Notes: generated by a model from the sequence alone, not told the origin. Shown: positions 33,624 through 41,698, numbered from the stretch's first letter. The stretch: DNA of 64,000 nucleotides from CAG-877 sp045627525 (GCA_045627525.1 JAZQNW010000002.1:1-64000), one strand, 5' to 3'. Program-made: numbers and translations.

Positions 33624-34712
33624 TTATTTTATTTGCTCCCAACTAGGATTTAATTCTAATCTACCAAAATGTCCATGAGCTGCAAATGGATAATATTCAA
33701 CATTTAATAAGTCCAGTTCTTTTATTATATTTGATACAGAAAAGTCAAAATTCTTTTCTACATAGTTGTATATTTCTGATATTGGAATTTTGTTTGTATT
33801 AAATGTATCTATAAATATTGAAATAGGTTCTTTTTTGCCGATAGCATAACTTACTTGTATTTCACATTTTTTAGCAAGATTATTAGCAACAATATTTTTA
33901 GCAACATATCGTGAGTAGTAAGCAGCACTTCTATCTACTTTTGATGGATCTTTGCTGCTAAAACATCCACCACCACTTCTAGCCATTCCACCATATGTAT
34001 CAACCATTATTTTTCTCCCTGTTGTACCACTGTCAGCGAATGGACCTCCTATTGTAAATGAACCACCTGGATTAATTAAGTATTTTGTATTATCATCTAC
34101 TAATTTTTGTGGTATTACTTTGTCTATTATATTATTTTTTACATATTTTTTTAAATCGCTTTGAGTTATATTTTTATCATGTTGAATAGATATGACAATT
34201 GTATCTATTCTCTTTGGTTTAAAATCTTCATATTCTATTGTTACTTGGCTTTTACCGTCTGGCTTTAAATGACTATTTTTATTTTTTTTGCGTTCTTCAT
34301 CTAATTTTTTTGTTAATGCATGTGCCAAAACTATTGGTAATGGCATTAATTCTTTTGTTTCATCTGTTGCATATCCAAACATTATTCCTTGATCGCCGGC
34401 CATTGTTTCATCCTTACTTACAGCACTATTTATTTCTGATGACTGTTTTGATATTTTTTCAATTACATCAAATTCTTCAATATATCCGATATCATATACC
34501 ACTTTTTTTGCTATATTTTTGTAATTTAAATTAGCATTGCTACTAGCTTCACCATAAATAAAAATTGTATTTCCTTTTATAGTAGCTTCAACTGCCATGT
34601 GACTATTTTTATCAATTTTCAAGGCCTCATCCAATATCTTATCTGCTATCTGGTCACAAATTTTATCTGGATGTCCTTCAGTTACTGATTCACTGGTAAA
34701 TAAATATTTCAT
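33624..34712 (-). CDS. metK: S-adenosylmethionine synthetase
   Basis: 362 aa, slightly below the usual 380-400 aa. Signatures: TSESVTEGHPDKICDQIADK (ATP/Met site), GDQGIMFGYATDE, and GGCFSSKDPSKVDRSAAYYSRY in place of the usual GGAFSGKDPTKVDRSAAY. It makes SAM from methionine and ATP in the cytoplasm. An S-box riboswitch and terminator precede it, so expression should fall when SAM is high. RBS AAGGAGG. Confidence 0.97.
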   Translation of the reverse strand: MKYLFTSESVTEGHPDKICDQIADKILDEALKIDKNSHMAVEATIKGNTIFIYGEASSNANLNYKNIAKKVVYDIGYIEEFDVIEKISKQSSEINSAVSKDETMAGDQGIMFGYATDETKELMPLPIVLAHALTKKLDEERKKNKNSHLKPDGKSQVTIEYEDFKPKRIDTIVISIQHDKNITQSDLKKYVKNNIIDKVIPQKLVDDNTKYLINPGGSFTIGGPFADSGTTGRKIMVDTYGGMARSGGGCFSSKDPSKVDRSAAYYSRYVAKNIVANNLAKKCEIQVSYAIGKKEPISIFIDTFNTNKIPISEIYNYVEKNFDFSVSNIIKELDLLNVEYYPFAAHGHFGRLELNPSWEQIK

Positions 34713-34741
34713 AAACTCCTCCTTCTAACCTTTATCAAAAG

Positions 34742-34763
34742 AAAAAAACTCTTTGAAAGAGTT
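34742..34763 (-). terminator. S-box-controlled attenuator of metK
   Basis: Minus strand AAACTCTTTCAAAGAGTTTTTTT between the riboswitch and the metK RBS; the regulated terminator of the S-box. Confidence 0.85.
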
Positions 34764-34774
34764 TATAAATCAAA

Positions 34775-34872
34775 AATATAATCTCCTTCATCGCTGTTAG
34801 CATTACCACCTTACAATTGCAGGTTGGTATGAGTTCATTGAGCTAACTCTCTCCCTCATTCTTGATAAAAGT
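34775..34872 (-). promoter_or_regulatory. SAM-I (S-box) riboswitch
   Basis: Minus strand begins CTTTTATCAAGAATGAGGGAG and continues through a P2/P3 region with ATGAAC, CCAACC, AAGGTGGTAATGCTAAC and GATGAAGGAGAT. This follows the order of SAM-I conserved segments (AUCAAGAG, GGAGGGA, GAUGAA, GGCAACC, GGUGCUAA). The P1 3' strand can compete with the downstream terminator. Location before metK fits. Confidence 0.92.
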
Positions 34873-34881
34873 TGTAAATTA

Positions 34882-34910
34882 ATTATAGTTTATTAATATA
34901 TTTTTTTCAA
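34882..34910 (-). promoter_or_regulatory. metK/S-box promoter
   Basis: Minus strand TTGAAA (34910-34905), 17-bp spacer, TATAAT (34887-34882); transcription would start near 34875, at the riboswitch 5' end. Confidence 0.8.
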
Positions 34911-34979
34911 TATTTTCAGCTGATTTACACTTAAAATTTATAATTATTTACATTTTTTTAAATTTTTTTAAAAAATCTC

Positions 34980-35008
34980 TTGCATTTTATTATATACAAT
35001 GATAGTAT
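34980..35008 (+). promoter_or_regulatory. promoter of structured RNA copy 1
   Basis: TTGCAT (34980-34985), 17-bp spacer, TAGTAT (35003-35008), 4 nt, then the conserved RNA start TTATCTTAGATATGAC. Confidence 0.75.
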
Positions 35009-35013
35009 AGAAT

Positions 35014-35548
35014 TATCTTAGATATGACAATTATCGACATCGGTATTTATTCAGGTGATATATCAATTTATATTATTTGAGTCGGTACCACTAAGATTTA
35101 TTAAATATATGGTATATTGATTTATATTATATATTTAGTGATCAAATTCTTTTAATTAGGTGATATATTAACGTATATTATTTAATTATTAGAGCCAGTC
35201 GATATTGGAGAGTTGCTTTGTTATAGGTGGTTTTATTTGAAATAGCTTATGTTTCGCATTTGTTATTTTGGAAGGACTACTGTTAATAAAAGGGTTCTCC
35301 CTTGGAAATTGTTTGAATAAAATCAAACAAATCCTATTAGTATCTAGGAGTACACGTGTAGTGAGAAAGAAAACTCACAATAATAGGGTATTACGTCTAG
35401 GTACTGACATATGCTTAGATTTGAAATTTATTGTTTTACTTATTTTGAGATGATTTTCATTTTAAAATAGTAAAACGGTTATTGAAATTTCTTGTAATTT
35501 TCCGGTAAAAACTAGAAAACATAACTTTGTCAGGGTTATGTTTTTTTT
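35014..35548 (+). ncRNA. structured non-coding RNA, copy 1 (about 535 nt)
   Basis: Conserved 5' TTATCTTAGATATGACAATT at 35013. There is a copy-specific insert up to about 35300 with the repeated piece AGGTGATATAT at two places. Then hairpin GTTTG/CAAAC (about 35311-35328), long-range helix CCTATTA/TAATAGG (35332-35338 with 35370-35377) enclosing TACACGTGTA and hairpin GTGAG-AAAGAAAA-CTCAC, hairpin CTAGG/GCTTAG (about 35397-35418), and a GTTTTACT/AGTAAAAC helix. It ends in a terminator. No RBS-preceded frame spans it. Family unknown to me. Confidence 0.75.
35516..35548 (+). terminator. terminator of RNA copy 1
   Basis: AAAACATAAC-TTTGTCAGG-GTTATGTTTTTTTT; the arms change in copies 2 and 3 with pairing kept. 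Confidence 0.85.
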
Positions 35549-35587
35549 ACTTATTTACGTACATATATTTTTTTAATATAAAATATG

Positions 35588-35616
35588 TTGATTTTTATAA
35601 TTCTTAATGCTAATAT
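35588..35616 (+). promoter_or_regulatory. promoter of structured RNA copy 2
   Basis: TTGATT (35588-35593), 17-bp spacer, TAATAT (35611-35616), 4 nt, then TTATCTTAGATATGAC. Same geometry as copies 1 and 3 although the spacer sequence differs. Confidence 0.7.
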
Positions 35617-35621
35617 TAATT

Positions 35622-35988
35622 TATCTTAGATATGACAATTATCGGTTTTAGATTAATCAATTATATGACATATTGATTTATGTTGCGTATTTTATTATTC
35701 TATTCGTTATATAGGAAATTTACTATTATTTTGTTTATTTCCTGGAAATCATCTGATGAGGAATCAAATGAATCCTATTAGTATCTAAGAGTACACGTGT
35801 AGTGAGAAAGAAAACTCATAATAATAGGATATTACGTCTAGGTACTGACATATGCCTAGATTTGGGGGTTAGTTGTTTTACTTATTTTAATTTGTTTATC
35901 ATTTTAAAATAGTAAAACGGTTTATAATTCTTCTTGTAATTTTCCACATTAAACTAGAAAACATGCTTTGTCAGAAGTTATGTTTTTT
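35622..35988 (+). ncRNA. structured non-coding RNA, copy 2 (about 367 nt)
   Basis: Same order of elements as copy 1: the 5' block at 35621; hairpin CATCTG/CAAATG (about 35750-35770) replacing GTTTG/CAAAC; CCTATTA/TAATAGG (35774-35780 with 35822-35828); TACACGTGTA; GTGAG/CTCAT; CTAGG-TACTGACATATG-CCTAG; and GTTTTACT/AGTAAAAC. It ends in a terminator. It lacks the long insert of copy 1. Confidence 0.75.
35958..35988 (+). terminator. terminator of RNA copy 2
   Basis: AAAACATGCTTTGTCAGAAG then TTATGTTTTTT; same TGTCAG loop core as copy 1. Confidence 0.75.
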
Positions 35989-36005
35989 CTTTTTATAAAA
36001 AAGTA

Positions 36006-36034
36006 TTGCATTTTATTATATACAATGCTATTAT
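36006..36034 (+). promoter_or_regulatory. promoter of structured RNA copy 3
   Basis: TTGCAT (36006-36011), 17-bp spacer nearly identical to copy 1, TATTAT (36029-36034), 4 nt, then TTATCTTAGATATGAC. Confidence 0.75.
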
Positions 36035-36039
36035 AGTAT

Positions 36040-36422
36040 TATCTTAGATATGACAATTATCGACAGGCGTTTGATTAAACTGCTGGGTTGGTAGGAATTT
36101 TATTATATCTGAAATAATTCATTTAAAAGTCAATGTTAACGCTAGATTTTTAAATGTTGCATTTCATTTATGATGTTTTCCATTGAAGTTAATTAATTTT
36201 TTAATTAAATCCTATTAGTATCTAAGAGTATGCGCATAGTGAGAAAGTTACTCATTCATAATAGGATACTACATTTGAGCACTGACAATGCTTAAATTTA
36301 AATATTTTATTTATTTTATTATTTAAGGTGTTTTACATCAAAATAATAAAATGGTTTTATAATATTTAGTAGTTTTCATTAAATAAACTCGGAAACATGA
36401 TTAGTCAGAATCATGTTTTTTT
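36040..36422 (+). ncRNA. structured non-coding RNA, copy 3 (about 383 nt)
   Basis: 5' block at 36039. Hairpin TTAATTA/TAATTAA (about 36189-36207) stands at the place of GTTTG/CAAAC. CCTATTA/TAATAGG is conserved. The palindrome is TATGCGCATA instead of TACACGTGTA. GTGAG/CTCAT is present, and hairpin TTTGAGC-ACTGACAAT-GCTTAAA replaces the CTAGG/CCTAG one. It ends in a terminator. Many paired positions differ from copies 1-2 while pairing is kept. Confidence 0.75.
36393..36422 (+). terminator. terminator of RNA copy 3
   Basis: AAACATGATT-AGTCAG-AATCATGTTTTTTT; the stem differs from copy 1 by compensatory changes. Confidence 0.85.
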
Positions 36423-36426
36423 GTGT

Positions 36427-36450
36427 AAAAAAAAGCACTTTGTGCTTTTT
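36427..36450 (-). terminator. terminator after the F420-ligase-family gene
   Basis: Minus strand AAAAAGCAC-AAA-GTGCTTTTTTTT overlapping the stop. Confidence 0.85.
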
Positions 36451-37642
36451 AATCAGAATAATTTGTAAAATAATTTTGGATTAGTACTACTGGAGTTCCT
36501 TTATCCCCACTACCACTAGTTAGGTCACTTAGAGATCCTAATAAGTCAGTATATCTTCTTGGTGTTGTTCCCTGACTTGCCATTGTACCTTTTAAGTTAG
36601 CGTTTTTGTTTCTTATCTCCTCTTTCATTGCTTTTTGAAGTTCTTCACCTCTTAAATCAGCGAATTTATTATCTGATAAAAATTTTAATTTTAATTCGTT
36701 GGGTGTACCTTCTAATCCTTCTGTATAAGCTGGAGAAACAACGGGATCAGCTAATTCCCATATACCACCTATTGGGTCTTTAAATGCTCCGTCTCCATAT
36801 ATCATAACTTCAATATTCTTTCCTGTTATGTTTTTTAATTTTTGTTGAACTTCCTTAACTATTTCTTCACCATTTTCTGGAAATAATTTTACTTTTTCCT
36901 CTGTTGCTTTATTGGATCCTAATAAACCATATTTTGAATTATATCCAGATCCATTTATTGATTCTGTTAATATTTCATCAGTTCCGTATACTATTTTTGC
37001 ACCTGCTTCTTTTAAAATCTTTTTTGTTTTCATACGACTGTGAATATTAGCAACTAAGCAATTATCACAATATTTTATAACATCTTTTGCTTTATTAGTG
37101 AATATGAATTTTACTTCACAATTTTCTTTTTCCACTAATTCTTTATAGTAGGTAACATAATTTACTCCAGTAAATATATGAACTTCATTTCCAAAGTATT
37201 TCATATATTCTTTTTCTTCTAATACTTCTCCATATGGATTTATATTATACTTTTCTAGTAATTCTTCATCAAATAGTTTATTGCCAACCTCATCAGATGG
37301 GTATGTTAAAGCTATTGTTATTTTATTACAAGCTCTTGCGATACCTTTTAATAAAATAGCAAATCTATTTCTACTCATTGGAGATGGGAATACTACTGCA
37401 ATTTCTCCACTAGGAAATTTTCTTTTAACGTCTTCTGCAATATCATCAACAGTTGCATAATTACCACTGCTTATTCCTACAACGGCTTCAGTTATAGCGA
37501 CTACATCTTTATCATTAAATTCAAATTTTTCAGCCTCGCTTGCTTTTATTAGAGAGTCAACAACGATTTGTGATAGATTATCATTTTCCTTAATTATTGG
37601 AGTTCTTATTCCCCTTACTACTGTTCCTACAGTTCTTTCCAT
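36449..37642 (-). CDS. coenzyme F420:L-glutamate ligase (CofE)-family protein
   Basis: 397 aa. N-terminal RGIRTPIIKENDNL and VVAITEAVVGISSGNYATVDDIA, MSRNRFAILLKGIA, GYNSKYGLLGSNKA, MIYGDGAFKDPIGGIWELADPVVSPAYTEG; these are the motifs of the long Bacillota branch of PF01996. True CofE adds glutamate to F420-0 using GTP. Most Bacillota make no F420, so a different acceptor is likely. It follows prs with 2 nt between stop and ATG and must be co-transcribed, suggesting a link to phosphoribosyl or nucleotide metabolism. Confidence 0.85.
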   Translation of the reverse strand: MERTVGTVVRGIRTPIIKENDNLSQIVVDSLIKASEAEKFEFNDKDVVAITEAVVGISSGNYATVDDIAEDVKRKFPSGEIAVVFPSPMSRNRFAILLKGIARACNKITIALTYPSDEVGNKLFDEELLEKYNINPYGEVLEEKEYMKYFGNEVHIFTGVNYVTYYKELVEKENCEVKFIFTNKAKDVIKYCDNCLVANIHSRMKTKKILKEAGAKIVYGTDEILTESINGSGYNSKYGLLGSNKATEEKVKLFPENGEEIVKEVQQKLKNITGKNIEVMIYGDGAFKDPIGGIWELADPVVSPAYTEGLEGTPNELKLKFLSDNKFADLRGEELQKAMKEEIRNKNANLKGTMASQGTTPRRYTDLLGSLSDLTSGSGDKGTPVVLIQNYFTNYSD

Positions 37643-37644
37643 TA

Positions 37645-38766
37645 TTATTTTCCCTTTCTTTCTTTTACTTCTTTTATTTTTTCTAAAATTTTAGGCTTAT
37701 TGTCCATAAGTGGACTTATTGGTTCATGTTCATTTAATGCATTTATTAATTTAGCAACATATTTAGAGCAATCAGATACATGAATCCATTCTCTTTCTTT
37801 TACATCTTCTGGTATATAGCACAAATTTGTTGCATATAAACGAGTAAATGTTCCTTTTTCATATGCTTTATCAAATAATTCTATGCTTTTAGCTCCATCA
37901 CTGAATAATGCAAATGATGTTATTAAGTATATGTCATTTGCTCCTCTTTCTTTCATTTGATCTGCTACTTCTATTATTGATTGGCCTGAAGCAATCATGT
38001 CGTCTACTATGATAACATTTTTTCCTTTGACGTCTGCCCCCATATATTCATGAGCTACTATTGGGTTCTTACCATCTACTACTTTTGAATAATCTCTTCT
38101 TTTGTGATAAATACCTACATCTATTCCCAATGTATCTGCATAATATATTGCCCTATCAACAGCTCCTGTATCTGGGCTTACTGCTAATAAGTTATCAAAG
38201 TCAATATCTTCATTGTCTATAAAATTTTTAAGTATTGTATATGTAGGATAAATATTATCAAATGATGTATGCAATAGGGCACTTGTAATATTTGGATCAT
38301 GGGCATCAAATGTTAAAATTGAATTAACTCCCATATTTTCTAGTTCATGTAACATTAATGAGCAGTCTTTTGATTCTCTTCCTTTTCTTTTATGTTGTCT
38401 GCTTTCATATAGGAAAGGCATTACTACTGTTACTGATGATGCATCACCATCCATCGCTGATATAACTCTTTTTAAGTCTTGATAATGATCATCAGGACTT
38501 TTATGATTAGTAAATCCATACATTGGATATGTACAACTATAGTTTGTTACATCCCCTAAAATGTATACATCTTTGGCTCTTACTGTTTCTAAAATTTTAG
38601 CTTTTGCTTCGGCATTAGCAAATCTTGTTAGTTCGATTGGTACGATGAAACTTCCCTTTTCATCTGGTACGTTATGCATTAATTTTAAATGGCCATCAAC
38701 TTTTTGACCGAATTCCTTGAAATTGTCCATTACGACTAATCTCAAATTACTTGTTTTTATTTCCAT
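37645..38766 (-). CDS. prs: ribose-phosphate pyrophosphokinase
   Basis: 373 aa, longer than the usual 310-320. Contains VVMPFLYESRQHKRKGRESKD (ATP/flexible loop region with the catalytic Lys-Arg pair replaced by KRKGRE), LTFDAHDPNI, DTGAVDRAIYYAD and the PRPP loop IIVDDMIASGQSI. It makes PRPP from ribose 5-phosphate and ATP. It belongs to the divergent branch paired with the F420-ligase-like gene. RBS GGGGAGG. A leader peptide and a terminator-like hairpin precede it, so attenuation control is possible. Confidence 0.92.
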   Translation of the reverse strand: MEIKTSNLRLVVMDNFKEFGQKVDGHLKLMHNVPDEKGSFIVPIELTRFANAEAKAKILETVRAKDVYILGDVTNYSCTYPMYGFTNHKSPDDHYQDLKRVISAMDGDASSVTVVMPFLYESRQHKRKGRESKDCSLMLHELENMGVNSILTFDAHDPNITSALLHTSFDNIYPTYTILKNFIDNEDIDFDNLLAVSPDTGAVDRAIYYADTLGIDVGIYHKRRDYSKVVDGKNPIVAHEYMGADVKGKNVIIVDDMIASGQSIIEVADQMKERGANDIYLITSFALFSDGAKSIELFDKAYEKGTFTRLYATNLCYIPEDVKEREWIHVSDCSKYVAKLINALNEHEPISPLMDNKPKILEKIKEVKERKGK

Positions 38767-38790
38767 TTTTCCTCCCCATTTTTCAACATT

Positions 38791-38818
38791 AAAAGGAAGA
38801 TGTAGTTCTTCCTTTTTT
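38791..38818 (-). terminator. terminator-like hairpin in the prs leader
   Basis: Minus strand AAAAGGAAGA-ACTACA-TCTTCCTTTT between the leader peptide stop and the prs RBS. The T tract is only four long, so it may act as an attenuator. Confidence 0.5.
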
Positions 38819-38821
38819 TGT

Positions 38822-38893
38822 CTAATATTTATGAGATAGTAATCCTGTATTACAGCAGCGTTTTGATTTGATTTTTATCATTACTGTAAACAT
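38822..38893 (-). CDS. 23-aa leader peptide with tandem Cys codons upstream of prs
   Basis: ATG at 38893 with GGGAGA 9 nt upstream; stop TAG at 38822. The basic peptide has MFTVMIKIK at the start and SKRCCNTGLLSHKY at the end. It lies between a strong promoter (38913-38941) and a hairpin before prs, the layout of translation-dependent attenuators. Tandem TGC TGT Cys codons suggest sensing of Cys-tRNA or ribosome stalling. This is inference; no homologue can be checked here. Confidence 0.55.
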   Translation of the reverse strand: MFTVMIKIKSKRCCNTGLLSHKY

Positions 38894-38912
38894 GAAATCA
38901 TCTCCCAAAATT

Positions 38913-38941
38913 ATTATAGCATTACAATATATAAAATCCAA
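38913..38941 (-). promoter_or_regulatory. prs operon promoter
   Basis: Minus strand TTGGAT (38941-38936), 17-bp spacer, TATAAT (38918-38913). The start of transcription would fall about at the leader peptide's RBS. Confidence 0.75.
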
Positions 38942-39007
38942 AATTTTTTTTAAATTTTTACATTATTTTATGTTATAATTTTTTTATAATAAGGAGTGAA
39001 TAATAAA

Positions 39008-40543
39008 ATGAATAGACTAAAAAATTACAAATTGATTGTTATAATTGGATTATTTATATTTATTGTTAGTGGTTTTCTTTTAATTAATAAGACTAGTTAT
39101 TCTGTTGATAAAATACTGGATACTAGTGGTTTGCCAAAAACTAGTTTTAATACTAATTATACGGAATCTACTTCCAATATTAATTATATTTCAAAGGCAT
39201 TAAATGGTAATAATATTTGTACTAATTATTGTCATAATTTTTCATTTCCTAATAACTATAAAGATAGTTCTTTAAAATTACCATTATATTTGTTAATGAA
39301 AAATATGAAGATTCCAAAAAATACTGAGACATTTGAAATATTAGCTGATAATCCTAATGAAATATCTGATCCAGGATTAATTTATATTATTAATCATGGA
39401 TATAATATTACTAATACAACTAAAAATATTTTTAATTCTAATACTTATCCAGGTACTATTAATAATGATATAAAACAATATATAACGCAAATTGCACTAT
39501 GGCTATATATTTATGAAAATGGTAATAAATTTACTACTACTTATTGTATGCCTACTAATACTGAAGGTCTTAATGCTTGTTCATTCTATGCAATTAATTC
39601 AACTAATTCTATTACAGCGGCTGAGGTTAGGAATATAATTACTACTGCATCTAATGTAAATGGTTATAGTTATTTAAAATATATTATTGATTTAGTTAAT
39701 TCAGCTGAGGCTATTACTTCTTATGAAGAATCTTCTATGAGTTCTATGCCAGATGTTAATTCATACACTATTAATAGTAATGGAACTTTGCTTACAACAG
39801 ATTTATTTACAGCAACTCCTAGTACAAATAAAGATAATTTTATGTATTATACTGTTAAAATAGATGATCCTAATGGTTATGGTGCTTATATTGTTGATCA
39901 AAACAATGCTATTATTACTAATAAATCAGCAATAGCAGGTGGATTTAAGGTTGTTATTCCCCTTTCTGATGATGTTTCTAAGATGGATTTAAGATCTATT
40001 TCAGTTACAATAAATGGTTATTTTGCAGCGAATAAGGCGTATGATTATAGAGTCACTCAAACTAATGGTACAGCAATTTTAAATCAAAATAAAAAGCAGG
40101 TATTTTCTAATATTTCTTTAGCATATATACCTGAAGATATAGTTACTACTAAATTTAATTTTTATAATATAGTACAGATTAGTAAAAAAGATTTTACTAA
40201 TAAAGAAGAACTTCCAGGAGCTGTATTAGAAATTAAAAATTCTAAAGGCGATATAGTTGATACTTGGACTTCTACCAATATTCCTCATTATTTGCATTTG
40301 GAAAATGGTGATTATTCTTTATGTGAAAAAACTCAACCTGAAGGTTATATTTTAAATACTGAATGCGTTAATTTTAACGTCGATGGTACTAAAATAACTA
40401 CTGTTGAAATGTTTAATAAGGTATTGATACCAAATACTGATGCGTCTATTAATAAATTTATTTATTATATTGGATTTATTATTTTAATTACTGGTTGTAG
40501 TATAATTACTGTTAATTTAAAAAGAAAAAAGCTTCATGAATAA
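39008..40543 (+). CDS. cell-surface protein with thioester domain and Cna-B domain
   Basis: 511 aa from the ATG at 39008 (AAGGAG 11 nt upstream; a GTG inside the RBS is less likely). N-terminal signal/TM (LIVIIGLFIFIVSGFLLI). Residues about 55-200 resemble a thioester domain: a Cys in NICTNYCHNF and the TQxALW motif (YITQIALWLYIY), which form an internal Cys-Gln bond in Gram-positive adhesins. A middle beta-rich part follows. Then comes a Cna-B/prealbumin-like domain (LPGAVLEIKNSKGDIVDTW, LHLENGDYSLCEKTQPEGY). The C-terminus has IPNTDAS, a TM helix and KRKK, which looks like a non-canonical sortase signal. Probable role: covalent host or surface attachment. Confidence 0.85.
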   Translation: MNRLKNYKLIVIIGLFIFIVSGFLLINKTSYSVDKILDTSGLPKTSFNTNYTESTSNINYISKALNGNNICTNYCHNFSFPNNYKDSSLKLPLYLLMKNMKIPKNTETFEILADNPNEISDPGLIYIINHGYNITNTTKNIFNSNTYPGTINNDIKQYITQIALWLYIYENGNKFTTTYCMPTNTEGLNACSFYAINSTNSITAAEVRNIITTASNVNGYSYLKYIIDLVNSAEAITSYEESSMSSMPDVNSYTINSNGTLLTTDLFTATPSTNKDNFMYYTVKIDDPNGYGAYIVDQNNAIITNKSAIAGGFKVVIPLSDDVSKMDLRSISVTINGYFAANKAYDYRVTQTNGTAILNQNKKQVFSNISLAYIPEDIVTTKFNFYNIVQISKKDFTNKEELPGAVLEIKNSKGDIVDTWTSTNIPHYLHLENGDYSLCEKTQPEGYILNTECVNFNVDGTKITTVEMFNKVLIPNTDASINKFIYYIGFIILITGCSIITVNLKRKKLHE

Positions 40544-40557
40544 CATGAAGTTTTTTA
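40529..40557 (+). terminator. terminator after the thioester protein gene
   Basis: GCTTCATG-AATAA-CATGAAG followed by TTTTTT. Confidence 0.8.
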
Positions 40558-40561
40558 TTAT

Positions 40562-40591
40562 AAAAAAGGAAGTCTATTCATTAGAACTTCC
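40562..40591 (-). terminator. terminator after htrA
   Basis: Minus strand GGAAGT-TCTAATGAATAG-ACTTCCTTTTTT, containing the htrA stop codon. Confidence 0.75.
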
Positions 40592-41698
40592 TAATTTTAC
40601 TTTTAATGTTTTTTCTTTTCCATTTCTTAATATGTTTATATCAACTGTATCTCCAGCTTGGTGCTGATATAATTCATATCTTAAGTGTGCTATATCATCA
40701 ACTGTATTATCACCTAATTTTGTAATAATGTCTCCTTTTTGGATTCCAGCTTTTTCTGCACCTGTTTTAGCACTTACATCAACTACTACTACACCTTTTG
40801 TAATATTATCATCTATTTTTATATTTCGTCTGTATAGTAAGCTTGTATCTGTTACATTAGCCATACTTATACCCAATAGTGGCCAATCTATTTTTTTACC
40901 ATTTTCTAGTGATTCTAAATGACTCATAGCATATTCAATTGGAATAGCAAATCCCATTCCTTCTATTTCATCATCCACTAATTTCATTGAACAAATACCT
41001 ATAACTTCACCATTTACATTTAATAGTGGTCCTCCACTATTTCCAGGATTAATTGAAGCATCTATTTGTAGTACTCTCATTACCCAATCTGTACTAGCAC
41101 TATTGGAAACGTTTACCGATACCATTCTGTCTTTTCCAGATAATACTCCAGATGTTACACTACCTCTATAGTCATATCCTAATGGAGAACCAACAGTAAA
41201 TACAGTATCACCTAAATTCATATTTTCACTGCTTCCAATATTTGCTGATATTAGTACATCTGCTTTTGGAATTCTTAAAACAGCTAAATCTAAATACTCA
41301 TCGCCGCCTAAAACTGTCGCATCAATTTTCTTTTCGTTTGTCATAATAACTTTGATGTTCTTATGTTCTGAAATTACATGTTTATTAGTTAGAATATATC
41401 CATACTTATCATCTGTCTTATAAACAAATCCTGTTCCTGTTGATGATAATTGGTCTTCTTCATAACCTTCTACAACTACAACAGCATCATAAATTTTTTC
41501 TACTGAATCAGCAAGTGAAGATTTTTCATATACTTTAGTTCCACTCTTTGTAATAACTTTTGAATTACTAGATGTATTAATTATTTCTGATAATATTGGA
41601 GTCCATTTCAATAATGATATTGTTACTATACCTCCTATTACAAATGAAAATACTACCAACAATATTTGTTTTATTGAATTATTTTTATTGTTCATCAT
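40574..41698 (-). CDS. HtrA/DegP-like membrane-anchored serine protease
   Basis: 374 aa. One N-terminal TM (about 10-32), then a trypsin-like domain with the triad in TNKHVISEH (His), YLDLAVLRI (Asp) and INPGNSGGPLLN (Ser). A C-terminal PDZ domain (about 290-365, VVDVSAKTGAEKAGIQKGDII) follows. It degrades or refolds damaged exported proteins on the outer face of the membrane. Its start overlaps the 3' end of the Abi_2 gene by 14 nt and its RBS AAAGGGG is inside that gene, so the two are translated together. Confidence 0.93.
   Translation of the reverse strand: MMNNKNNSIKQILLVVFSFVIGGIVTISLLKWTPILSEIINTSSNSKVITKSGTKVYEKSSLADSVEKIYDAVVVVEGYEEDQLSSTGTGFVYKTDDKYGYILTNKHVISEHKNIKVIMTNEKKIDATVLGGDEYLDLAVLRIPKADVLISANIGSSENMNLGDTVFTVGSPLGYDYRGSVTSGVLSGKDRMVSVNVSNSASTDWVMRVLQIDASINPGNSGGPLLNVNGEVIGICSMKLVDDEIEGMGFAIPIEYAMSHLESLENGKKIDWPLLGISMANVTDTSLLYRRNIKIDDNITKGVVVVDVSAKTGAEKAGIQKGDIITKLGDNTVDDIAHLRYELYQHQAGDTVDINILRNGKEKTLKVKLGSSNE

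Larger units (their letters stand above)
34980..36422 (+). repeat. three tandem paralogous RNA genes, no protein-coding gene
   Basis: This 1.4-kb stretch between metK and the F420-ligase gene has no plausible CDS. Three diverged copies begin at about 34980, 35588 and 36006. Shared blocks are TTATCTTAGATATGACAATT, ATCCTATTAGTATCTA, GTGAGAAAG, a CTAGG/CCTAG-type hairpin with loop ACTGACA, an ATTTTAAAATAGTAAAAC arm in copies 1 and 2, and a GTCAG-loop terminator. Confidence 0.85.

Noticed and set aside
34733..34880. T-box leader before metK
   Set aside because: No T-box core (TGGNACCGCG type) is seen; the conserved segments fit the S-box instead.
35268..35453. A 61-codon plus-strand frame in the first RNA copy
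   Set aside because: No ribosome binding site, and the corresponding segment is not open in copies 2 and 3. The changes between copies keep base pairing, not codons.
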